Origin: Lachnoclostridium sp. UBA3262
Lineage (GTDB): Bacteria; Bacillota; Clostridia; Lachnospirales; Lachnospiraceae
Reading direction: 5' to 3'
Length of the DNA: 13,219 nucleotides
Assembly (NCBI GenBank): GCA_002362575.1
Contig: DEUM01000044.1
Span: 1-13,219 of the forward strand
Within the stretch, counting starts at the first letter, position 1; every line of letters starts with the position of its first letter. The notes beneath the pieces are model-generated. The model worked only from the letters and a program-made list of their open reading frames with translations. It was not told the origin of the DNA and made no database searches. Below, one piece after another: positions 6,974 to 13,219 of this stretch. Both the position numbers and the translations under genes were made by a program.

Positions 6974-7897
6974 TTGAATGATAAGAGATTTGCATTGCTG
7001 ATTGATTCAGATAACATTTCAGCAAAATATATTGACTGTATTTTAGACGAAATGACGCGTCACGGCGTGGTAACATACCGTCGTATTTATGGAGATTTTA
7101 CGAGCAATCAGATGCATCGGTGGAAAAGTGAGCTGGCAGAGCGTTCTATCACGCCGATACAGCAGTTCCAGAACACGATAGGAAAAAATGCGACCGATTC
7201 GGCGCTGATTATTGACGCTATGGATATTTTATATACGGGAAATGTGGAGGGCTTTTGTATCGTTTCCTCAGACGGGGATTTTACAAGGCTCGCCAGCCGT
7301 CTTCGCGAGTCAGGAATGGAAGTAGTCGGGATGGGAGAAGGGAAAACACCAAAATCCTTTAAGGCGGCCTGCTCTGTGTTTACCAATATCGAGCTCTTGA
7401 TAGAGGGAAGCGCGGATAAAAATAATGAGCGGCAGGAAAAGAAAAATGTAGTGGCGAAGAAGAAAATCGCAGACGCCATTGTGGAAATCATTACAACAAA
7501 CGAAAATAATGGAAAGGACACAGGGCTGGGGGAAATCGGAAGCACTTTACTAAAAAAATATTCGGATTTTGACGTTCGTAATTATGGATACAGTTCTCTG
7601 TCAAGGTTTATTGAGGAGATTGACAATTTTGAATTGAGGAGAAATAAGTCAAGCATTATTGTGATATTAAAAAGCGACGCTCTTGAGATTGAAAATTTTG
7701 CCGTGAAAACGGTACAGGCAGCGGGAGTGACAGGGGTTGGAATTGGGCAGCTTGCCCAGAAGATTTACGACCACTACCCGAATTTTAAAGTAAAGAAGCT
7801 GGGGTATTCCACGTTCCAGAAATTTATCCAAAGCATTGACAGGCTGCAGGTGGAAGACATTGGCAACAACCAAAAAAATGTGTATATGAGGAAATAA
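6974..7897 (+). CDS. NYN-domain putative nuclease with two LOTUS/OST-HTH domains
   Basis: A 307-residue soluble protein. Residues 5-142 form a NYN (PIN-like) domain: Asp11 and Asp13 in LLIDSDN, Asp75 and Asp81 in TDSALIIDAMD, and the SSDGDF motif at 98-103 supply the acidic metal-binding set of a ribonuclease. A charged linker (143-160, rich in Lys, Glu and Asn) leads to two tandem OST-HTH/LOTUS-like winged-helix domains, about 161-232 and 239-306. Both share the pattern L-x-x-Y-x-x-F-x-V-(R/K)-x-x-G-Y-S-(S/T)-(L/F)-x-x-F-I. LOTUS domains bind RNA in other proteins, so RNA targeting is a fair inference; the target is unknown. The start must be TTG at 6974: AGGAAGG at 6961-6967 is well spaced, the nearby ATG at 6979 is in another frame, and the next in-frame Met is inside the domain. 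It lies 22 bases after the transglutaminase gene, probably in the same transcript. Confidence 0.9.
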   Translation: MNDKRFALLIDSDNISAKYIDCILDEMTRHGVVTYRRIYGDFTSNQMHRWKSELAERSITPIQQFQNTIGKNATDSALIIDAMDILYTGNVEGFCIVSSDGDFTRLASRLRESGMEVVGMGEGKTPKSFKAACSVFTNIELLIEGSADKNNERQEKKNVVAKKKIADAIVEIITTNENNGKDTGLGEIGSTLLKKYSDFDVRNYGYSSLSRFIEEIDNFELRRNKSSIIVILKSDALEIENFAVKTVQAAGVTGVGIGQLAQKIYDHYPNFKVKKLGYSTFQKFIQSIDRLQVEDIGNNQKNVYMRK

Positions 7898-7982
7898 GAG
7901 AAATTTTACTCCCATTATGGCGAGATTTGTGGTAAGATGGTACATGACGAAATTTAACTGGTGAATGGAGGAAATAAGTAAG

Positions 7983-9722
7983 ATGGCAGAACAGAAGATT
8001 ATGCTGGGGAATGAAGCAATTGCCCGCGGTGCTTACGAGGCAGGCGTAAAGGTGTCGGCGGCATATCCGGGAACCCCAAGTACAGAAATCAGTGAAAATA
8101 TTGTAAAATATGATGAAATTTATGCAGAGTGGTCACCAAATGAGAAGGTGGCAACAGAGGTTGCGATTGGTGCGTCCATGAGCGGCGTGCGTGCGATTGC
8201 TTCCATGAAGCACGTAGGTCTGAACGTGGCAAGCGATCCATTGTATACAGCATCTTATATTGGCGCAAATGGCGGGCTTGTGATGGTAGTGGCAGATGAT
8301 CCGGGTCTGTACAGCTCACAGAATGAGCAGGATACAAGGTGTGTGGCGAGGGCTGCCCTTGTTCCGGTGCTGGAGCCGTCAGACAGTCAGGAGGCAAAGG
8401 ATTTTGTGAAGGAAGCATTCCGTATCAGCGAGGAGTATGACACGCCGGTGATTCTCCGCACAACGACAAGGCTTGCCCATTCACAGGGACCGGTTACGCT
8501 GGAGGAGCGTGTTGTGCCGGAAGATAAGCCATATGAGAGAAATCCGAGAAAGAACGTAATGATGCCGGGAAATGCGATTGGACGCCATGTCTTTGTAGAG
8601 GAACGGATGAACCGGCTGTCACAGGAGGGCAGTGGGTTTGCGATTAATAAAGCGGAGTATAAGGATACCTCGGTTGGATTTATCACGAGCGGTATTCCGT
8701 ACCAGTATGTCAAGGAGGTATGTCCGGAGGCATCGGTGCTGAAGCTTGGCATGGTACATCCGCTTCCGAAAAAGCTGATTGAAGAGTTTGCTTCTAAGGT
8801 AGATAAATTATATATATTTGAGGAGCTGGAACCGGTTATAGAGGAACAGGTACGGTCATGGGGCATTGAGTGTGTCGGAAAGGAGCTGTTTACTCGTCAG
8901 GGCGAGTACAGTGCAAACCTGCTCCGTGAGAAAGTGCTCGGACAGAAGGTAGAAACAGAGGCTTATAAAAATCTTCCGGCGCGTCCGCCGATTTTGTGCC
9001 CGGGCTGTCCGCACAGAAGCACCTTTACTGTGCTGAATAAGTTAAAGCTTCATGCGGCAGGCGACATTGGGTGTTATACGCTGGGAGCGGTGCCGCCTTT
9101 GAACGTCATTGACACAACGCTCTGTATGGGTTCAAGTATATCAACCCTTCACGGAATGGAAAAGGCAAAGGGTAAGGAATATATCAAGAACTGGGTAGCG
9201 GTAATCGGTGATTCTACCTTTATGCACACAGGCGTTAATTCCCTGATGAATATGGTATACAATCAGGGCACGGGAACGGTCATTATTATGGATAACTCGA
9301 CGACCGGAATGACCGGGCATCAGGATCATGCGGCTACCGGAAAAACGCTGAAGGGCGAGGAAGTACCGGCTATCAGTATATATCATCTGTGCAAGTCCAT
9401 GGGGATTAAAAATGTAAAGGAAGTAGATGCCTTTGACATTGCAGAGATGGAGAAAACTATAAAAGAGGAAGTAGCAAAGGATGAAGTATCTGTCATCATT
9501 GCGTGCGCACCATGCGCTCTGTTAAAGGGGGTTAAGTTCCCGAATAAATGCGTACCTGTCAGCGAGAAGTGCAAAAAGTGCGGTATGTGCCTGAAACCGG
9601 GCTGTCCGGCATTGACAAAGAACGAAGACGGTACGATTTCAATTGATGATACCATGTGCAATGGCTGTGGGCTCTGCAAGCAGCTCTGTAAGTTTGATGC
9701 CATTGACTGTGTGGCACGCTAG
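7983..9722 (+). CDS. iorA: Indolepyruvate:ferredoxin oxidoreductase, alpha subunit
   Basis: Large, thiamine-diphosphate-binding subunit of an oxygen-sensitive enzyme that oxidatively decarboxylates aryl pyruvates (indolepyruvate, phenylpyruvate, 4-hydroxyphenylpyruvate) with coenzyme A, giving aryl-acetyl-CoA, CO2 and reduced ferredoxin. Numbered from 7983 (579 residues): the N-terminal pyrimidine-binding domain begins LGNEAIARGAYEAGV and AAYPGTPSTEI; CPGC at 339-342; the cofactor motif GDSTFMHTG from Gly409 with DNSTTGMTGHQDH beyond it. Two C-terminal [4Fe-4S] motifs are Cys530/533/536/541 and Cys559/562/565/569. The ATG at 7965 would add six residues, but GGAGGA at 7967-7972 lies inside that extension and serves the start at 7983. 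The 67-base gap upstream of 7965 has at best a weak extended -10 (TGGTAAGAT near 7930-7938). iorB follows after 17 bases. Confidence 0.96.
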   Translation: MAEQKIMLGNEAIARGAYEAGVKVSAAYPGTPSTEISENIVKYDEIYAEWSPNEKVATEVAIGASMSGVRAIASMKHVGLNVASDPLYTASYIGANGGLVMVVADDPGLYSSQNEQDTRCVARAALVPVLEPSDSQEAKDFVKEAFRISEEYDTPVILRTTTRLAHSQGPVTLEERVVPEDKPYERNPRKNVMMPGNAIGRHVFVEERMNRLSQEGSGFAINKAEYKDTSVGFITSGIPYQYVKEVCPEASVLKLGMVHPLPKKLIEEFASKVDKLYIFEELEPVIEEQVRSWGIECVGKELFTRQGEYSANLLREKVLGQKVETEAYKNLPARPPILCPGCPHRSTFTVLNKLKLHAAGDIGCYTLGAVPPLNVIDTTLCMGSSISTLHGMEKAKGKEYIKNWVAVIGDSTFMHTGVNSLMNMVYNQGTGTVIIMDNSTTGMTGHQDHAATGKTLKGEEVPAISIYHLCKSMGIKNVKEVDAFDIAEMEKTIKEEVAKDEVSVIIACAPCALLKGVKFPNKCVPVSEKCKKCGMCLKPGCPALTKNEDGTISIDDTMCNGCGLCKQLCKFDAIDCVAR

Positions 9723-9739
9723 GAAAGGAGAGACAGATT

Positions 9740-10309
9740 ATGGAGACTAAAAATATAATGATTGTCGGCGTCGGCGGACAGGGAACACTTCTGACCAGCC
9801 GCATACTGGGAGGTATCATCCAGGCAGCCGGATATGATGTAAAGTTAAGTGAGGTTCACGGCATGGCACAGCGCGGGGGAAGCGTGGTAACGTATGTCCG
9901 TTATGGCGATAAGGTATATGAGCCGATTGTCGAGGAGGGACAGGCAGACGTCCTGATAGCCTTTGAAAAATTAGAAGCGATGCGCTATGCACACTATCTG
10001 AAGAAGGATGGCGTTTTGATTGTAAATGACCAACGCATGGATCCGATGACGGTTCTGACCGGGGCGGCAGAATATCCGGAAGATATTCTGGGTACATTAA
10101 AGAAAGCTTATCGTGTCGTTTCGATTGATGCCATGGAGGAGGCAAAGAAGCTTGGTAATTCCCGTGTATTTAATACTGTCATTATCGGAGTGGCGGCCAA
10201 GAATATGGACTTTACCGAGGAACAGTGGCTGGCGGTCATTGAGAAAACCGTTCCAGAGAAGACCGTTGCTATCAATCAGAAGGCATTCAAAGCGGGATTT
10301 GAAGGATAG
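9740..10309 (+). CDS. iorB: Indolepyruvate:ferredoxin oxidoreductase, beta subunit
   Basis: Small subunit of the same enzyme, belonging to the pyruvate ferredoxin/flavodoxin oxidoreductase gamma-type domain family, 189 residues, a normal length. The glycine-rich motif GVGGQG is at 10-15, followed by SEVHGMAQRGGSVVTYVRYG at 37-56, a family hallmark. A Rossmann-like core with DVLIAFEKLEAMRYAHYL follows. The ribosome site AAAGGAGAG precedes the ATG, and the gene is 17 bases from iorA, so both are made from one transcript. It carries no iron-sulfur cysteines of its own; those are in the alpha subunit. Confidence 0.95.
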   Translation: METKNIMIVGVGGQGTLLTSRILGGIIQAAGYDVKLSEVHGMAQRGGSVVTYVRYGDKVYEPIVEEGQADVLIAFEKLEAMRYAHYLKKDGVLIVNDQRMDPMTVLTGAAEYPEDILGTLKKAYRVVSIDAMEEAKKLGNSRVFNTVIIGVAAKNMDFTEEQWLAVIEKTVPEKTVAINQKAFKAGFEG

Positions 10310-10325
10310 AGGTGAAACTTGAGTT

Positions 10326-11147
10326 ATGATAATTGATGCACATACCCATGTGTATCCGGAAAAAATTGTGAAAAAAGCGATTGCGAAGCTGGAAGCAAAT
10401 TCCGGCGTATCGGCAAAGGTAGACGGGAGAAAATCAGGACTGATTGCTTCCATGAAAAAAGCAGGTATAAATTATTCTGTACTCTTGCCGGTGGCGACGT
10501 CGCCCCATCAGGTGGATGCGATTAACGAGGAGGCTGGTCAGACCAATGCGACAGCAGAGGAAACCGGCTTGCTCTCGTTTGGTGGTATTCATCCGGATAC
10601 AGAAAATTATAAAGAGGTGCTGAAGCGGGTTAAGGCGCTTGGGTTAAAGGGGATAAAACTTCACCCGGATTATCAGGGAACATTTTTTAGTGATATCCGT
10701 TATAAGCGCATTGTGGAAAAAGCGACAGAGCTTGGGCTTTATTGTATGGTTCATGCGGGTGAAGACATCGGACTGCCGAATCCGGTTCACTGTACCCCGG
10801 AGTCTGTGAAGGAGATGTTACGGGAGACCGATACGGACAAACTGATTCTTGCTCATATGGGAGGCTGGCGTATGTGGCAACAGGTAGAGGAGCTTCTGGC
10901 GGGAGAGAACGTGTATTTCGACACGGCGTTTTCGCTTGACAATATCGAAGGTGTGAGCGGACTTTTGTCAAAGGAGGAGTTTGTCCATCTCGTGAGGGCA
11001 CATGGAGCAGAGCGGATTGTATTTGGTACTGACAGTCCGTGGAGCGACCAGAAGGAAAGTGTGGACTGGATTATGCAGACAGACTTGACAGAAGACGAAA
11101 AAGAGAAAATTTTTGCGGGAAACATGAGGAAAATTCTGGATTTGTAA
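10326..11147 (+). CDS. Amidohydrolase-family metal-dependent hydrolase
   Basis: A 273-residue protein of the amidohydrolase_2 type (TIM-barrel metal-dependent hydrolases, including some decarboxylases). Metal-site residues appear in the expected order: His6 and His8 in DAHTHVYP, His113 in IKLHPDYQG, His143 in MVHAGED, His177 in LAHMGGW, and Asp236 in GTDSPW. No signal peptide, so cytoplasmic. It starts 16 bases after iorB and ends 51 bases before the GH18 gene, making it a probable third gene of the iorAB transcript. GAGGTG around 10309-10314 is a rather distant ribosome site, spaced 11 bases. The substrate cannot be inferred from sequence; an aryl-acetyl or aromatic amino acid derivative is suggested only by position. 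TatD-like DNase is a less likely reading. Confidence 0.85.
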   Translation: MIIDAHTHVYPEKIVKKAIAKLEANSGVSAKVDGRKSGLIASMKKAGINYSVLLPVATSPHQVDAINEEAGQTNATAEETGLLSFGGIHPDTENYKEVLKRVKALGLKGIKLHPDYQGTFFSDIRYKRIVEKATELGLYCMVHAGEDIGLPNPVHCTPESVKEMLRETDTDKLILAHMGGWRMWQQVEELLAGENVYFDTAFSLDNIEGVSGLLSKEEFVHLVRAHGAERIVFGTDSPWSDQKESVDWIMQTDLTEDEKEKIFAGNMRKILDL

Positions 11148-11198
11148 GCAGTATGGAGGTACGAAGGGCTGACGCTCTGGAAGGGAGGAAGGTGTAAA

Positions 11199-12911
11199 AT
11201 GGATAAACGAAGGAAAGTAATCTTAGCAGCTTCTATTTTGGCAGGACTTTTAGTCGTAGTATTGATTATCGGCACCGTTTATAAGTACATTGCGCCGAGT
11301 AACAAAAAGCGGGACTTAAACACAGTATTTAAGCTGGGGAAAAATGAGATTGCGTTGATTGCTGATAATAAGGTCTTAGAGCAGAAAGGGCTTATGCTTG
11401 ACGGGCAGGTGTATGTGCCGTCCGAGGTGGCATCCGGATATATGGATGAACGCATTTATGTCGATGCGGCGGAGAAGCTTCTCTGCTATGCGGCGAAGGA
11501 TGGGCTGATTCAGGCGCCGGCGGATTCTGCTTCTTATACGAAGGGCAGGGAAAAGCAGGAGGCAAAGAATGTAATCTTGAGAAAACAGGGAAAGACTTGG
11601 TATGTTGCTTTATCCTTTATTCAGGAGCATGCAAGCTGTTATTACAAGGAATTTAAAAATCCGGGGCGTCTTGTCATCATGTCAGACAGGGCAGCGAAGT
11701 ATACTTTTGCTGTGACGGCGGAGGATATCCGGGTACGCACCGGTCCAAATAAGAAATATGATTATCTGGCAGAGGTGCCGGAAGGGACAAGAGTTTTTGT
11801 ACGCACAGATGTAAAGGAAGAAAATGAATATAAGCCGATTATGACACTGGACGGTGTGTCGGGATATATCCCGGTGGATTCGATTGAGAAGACAGAGGAG
11901 GCGGCTTGGAAATTTGAGAAAACGCCGGAATCCTTTAAACAGGTGGGCATGGATAAGACCGTCTGCCTCGGCTGGCATCAGGTGACAAATGCGGTGAGCA
12001 GTGGCTCCCTCCCAGCGGGGGTAACACAGGCAAAGGGAATGAATGTGATTTCGCCGACATGGTTTGCGCTGAGCGACAACAAGGGGAATTTTTCTTCTCT
12101 CGGAAATACTTCCTATGTGACGCAGGCACATGCGGCGGGGCTTCAGGTATGGGGGCTGATAAATGACTTTCATGTAAGTGATTCAAAGAAACTGGATTTG
12201 CAGAAAATTCTCGGAAGGACTTCAACGAGAACGAAGCTGGTAAATGCATTGGTGGCAGCAGCAATCCAGTATGATTTGGATGGTATCAACATAGATTTTG
12301 AGAATGTAAAGAAAAAGAATGTCGCCGCGTACTTACAGTTTTTGAGAGAGCTGGTACTAAAGTGCCATGTGAATGATTTGGTGGTTTCTGTTGATAATTA
12401 CACGCCGGCAAACTATAATGCCTACTATAATTTACAGGAACAGGGCAGAATCGTAGATTATGTAATCCTTATGGCGTATGACGAGCATTATAACGGTAGT
12501 GAGGAGAGTGGTTCTGTATCCTCTTTACCATTTGTGAAAAATGGAATAAAGAATACGCTTGCCAAAGTGCCAAAGGAGCGTGTCGTGACAGGGTTGCCGT
12601 TTTTTACCAGACTGTGGAAGGAGAAAAAGTCCGGTAAGGGCAAGCCAGAGCCGACAGCTTACAGTATGAGCGGAGCGGAGAGTATTCTGCGTGCAAATGA
12701 TACCGAGCCGAAGTGGGATGAAGCGACCGGACAATATTTTGCGCAGTACAAGGCAAACGGCTTTATCTATAAAATATGGCTGGAGGAGGAGACCTCTCTC
12801 AAGAAAAAGCTGGAGGTTGTGAAGAAAAGTGATGTGGCAGGTGTTGCCTTCTGGAAGCTCGGGTTTGAGCGCGCGATTACATGGAGTACGATTGAAGCTG
12901 CGTTGAAGTAG
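11199..12911 (+). CDS. Membrane-anchored GH18 family glycosidase with SH3-like domain
   Basis: A 570-residue extracytoplasmic enzyme probably acting on peptidoglycan or another N-acetylglucosamine polymer. Residues 7-30 are a hydrophobic anchor (LAASILAGLLVVVLIIGTVY) after a basic MDKRRK. Residues about 45-115 resemble a copper-amine-oxidase-N-type domain (VYVPSEVA, RIYVDAAEKLLCY). An SH3b-type wall-binding domain spans about 169-232 (DIRVRTGPNKKYDYLAEVPEGT). The GH18 barrel starts near 275 (GMNVISPTWFAL) and has the catalytic motif D-G-I-N-I-D-F-E at 361-368 with proton donor Glu368. Asn364 replaces the Asp of classical chitinases, as in the SleL/YaaH group of spore-cortex and wall N-acetylglucosaminidases. 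MAYDEHY and GLPFFTRLW further on support an active barrel. GGAGG plus GGTG precede the ATG. A sporulation role is possible but not shown. Confidence 0.9.
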   Translation: MDKRRKVILAASILAGLLVVVLIIGTVYKYIAPSNKKRDLNTVFKLGKNEIALIADNKVLEQKGLMLDGQVYVPSEVASGYMDERIYVDAAEKLLCYAAKDGLIQAPADSASYTKGREKQEAKNVILRKQGKTWYVALSFIQEHASCYYKEFKNPGRLVIMSDRAAKYTFAVTAEDIRVRTGPNKKYDYLAEVPEGTRVFVRTDVKEENEYKPIMTLDGVSGYIPVDSIEKTEEAAWKFEKTPESFKQVGMDKTVCLGWHQVTNAVSSGSLPAGVTQAKGMNVISPTWFALSDNKGNFSSLGNTSYVTQAHAAGLQVWGLINDFHVSDSKKLDLQKILGRTSTRTKLVNALVAAAIQYDLDGINIDFENVKKKNVAAYLQFLRELVLKCHVNDLVVSVDNYTPANYNAYYNLQEQGRIVDYVILMAYDEHYNGSEESGSVSSLPFVKNGIKNTLAKVPKERVVTGLPFFTRLWKEKKSGKGKPEPTAYSMSGAESILRANDTEPKWDEATGQYFAQYKANGFIYKIWLEEETSLKKKLEVVKKSDVAGVAFWKLGFERAITWSTIEAALK

Positions 12912-13016
12912 CCTGACGATGCCAAGTCGAACCCATGATGGCACAGGGTAATTGCTCATTCCTTTGCAGTTATGCGGCGGATATCCTACCGTTTCTTGCC
13001 GGAACATCACTCCCAA
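12912..13016. other. Non-coding stretch after the GH18 gene
   Basis: About 105 bases between the GH18 stop codon and the large inverted repeat. I find no credible gene with a ribosome site and no strong terminator; the only small inverted pair, TGCCA near 12919 with TGGCA near 12939, is five bases long and lacks a U-tract. A 60-residue open frame crossing 12935-13117 has low-complexity, non-protein-like composition and no ribosome site. Confidence 0.5.
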
Positions 13017-13213
13017 CGAAAAATAAATTGTCTCCCTTGTTTACAAAAACATTCCGCCGTCCTTCGCAAAACTCGTTGTCTGCATTGTCGCTTTTACCTG
13101 CCTTTTGGCGGCTTTAGTGAGAACGCACTGTTAAAAGGCAGGAAAAGCGACAGCAGACATCTCAGACAATGCATGGGCGGCGTATTTGTAAACGAGGGAA
13201 ACAATATTTTTCG
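13017..13213. repeat. Large imperfect inverted repeat, about 197 bases
   Basis: The left arm (13017-13106) and right arm (13133-13213) are reverse complements with small bulges. Matching blocks from the outside in: CGAAAAATA (13017-13025) with TATTTTTCG (13205-13213); GTTTACAAA with TTTGTAAAC; TGTCTGC with GCAGACA; TGTCGCTTTT and CCTGCCTTTT with AAAAGGCAGGAAAAGCGACA (13133-13152), broken by one extra A at 13096. The 26-base apex contains a small AGTG/CACT stem. ACTC (13009-13012) and GAGT (13216-13219) hint that it continues past the window end. It could be a miniature inverted-repeat element, a remnant of an insertion sequence, or a structured RNA. There is no transposase and no open frame worth calling inside. 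Confidence 0.75.
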
Positions 13214-13219
13214 GAGAGT

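Noticed and set aside
7904..7938. Promoter upstream of iorA (TTTTAC with TAAGAT, or extended -10 TGGTAAGAT)
   Set aside because: The hexamers are 23 bases apart, and no -35-like hexamer sits at 16-18 bases from TAAGAT. Transcription of iorA must begin somewhere near, but the sequence does not show where.
11170..11183. Small hairpin AGGGC-TGAC-GCTCT before the GH18 gene
   Set aside because: Five pairs including a G-T pair; too weak to support a terminator or regulatory element.
12919..12943. Terminator for the GH18 gene (TGCCA/TGGCA pair)
   Set aside because: The stem is only five pairs with a long loop and no U-tract.
12935..13117. Small open frame of 60 codons
   Set aside because: No ribosome site, protein-unlike composition, and most of it lies in the inverted repeat arm.

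Overview
The window reads as a chromosomal segment from a low-to-mid GC anaerobic Firmicute, most likely a gut-type Clostridia/Lachnospiraceae member. The evidence is strong AGGAGG-type ribosome sites, GTG and TTG starts beside ATG, a Gram-positive lipoprotein substrate-binding protein, an oxygen-sensitive indolepyruvate:ferredoxin oxidoreductase, and a SleL/YaaH-like GH18 protein. All ten genes lie on the + strand and are tightly packed. I see no tRNA, rRNA, CRISPR array, transposase or phage gene.

Layout: (1) 1-2569, a polar amino acid ABC importer made of a lipoprotein binding protein, a permease and an ATPase, behind a clear sigma-A promoter with a CodY-box-like sequence in its spacer. 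A hairpin sits between the binding-protein gene and the permease gene. The binding protein appears circularly permuted: the segment that normally ends the domain follows the lipid anchor instead. The ATPase carries a Lys/Arg-rich insertion. (2) 2570-7897, the conserved trio MoxR AAA+ ATPase, DUF58 protein and membrane transglutaminase-like protein, joined by overlapping ends, then a NYN-domain protein with two C-terminal LOTUS/OST-HTH domains 22 bases downstream. (3) 7898-11147, iorA and iorB, encoding the two subunits of an arylpyruvate:ferredoxin oxidoreductase, followed 16 bases later by a metal-dependent amidohydrolase. (4) 11148-12911, a membrane-anchored GH18 protein with an SH3-like domain. 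(5) 12912-13219, a non-coding end dominated by a large imperfect inverted repeat of about 197 bases.

How they work together: the first block imports an amino acid, and the third converts aromatic 2-oxo acids (made from aromatic amino acids by transamination) to aryl-acetyl-CoA with reduced ferredoxin, so amino acid fermentation is a plausible common theme. The MoxR/DUF58/transglutaminase trio and the GH18 protein act at the cell envelope. The NYN-LOTUS protein is probably an RNA-directed nuclease or RNA-binding protein of unknown target. The least ordinary items are the permuted binding protein, the NYN-LOTUS-LOTUS protein and the terminal inverted repeat.
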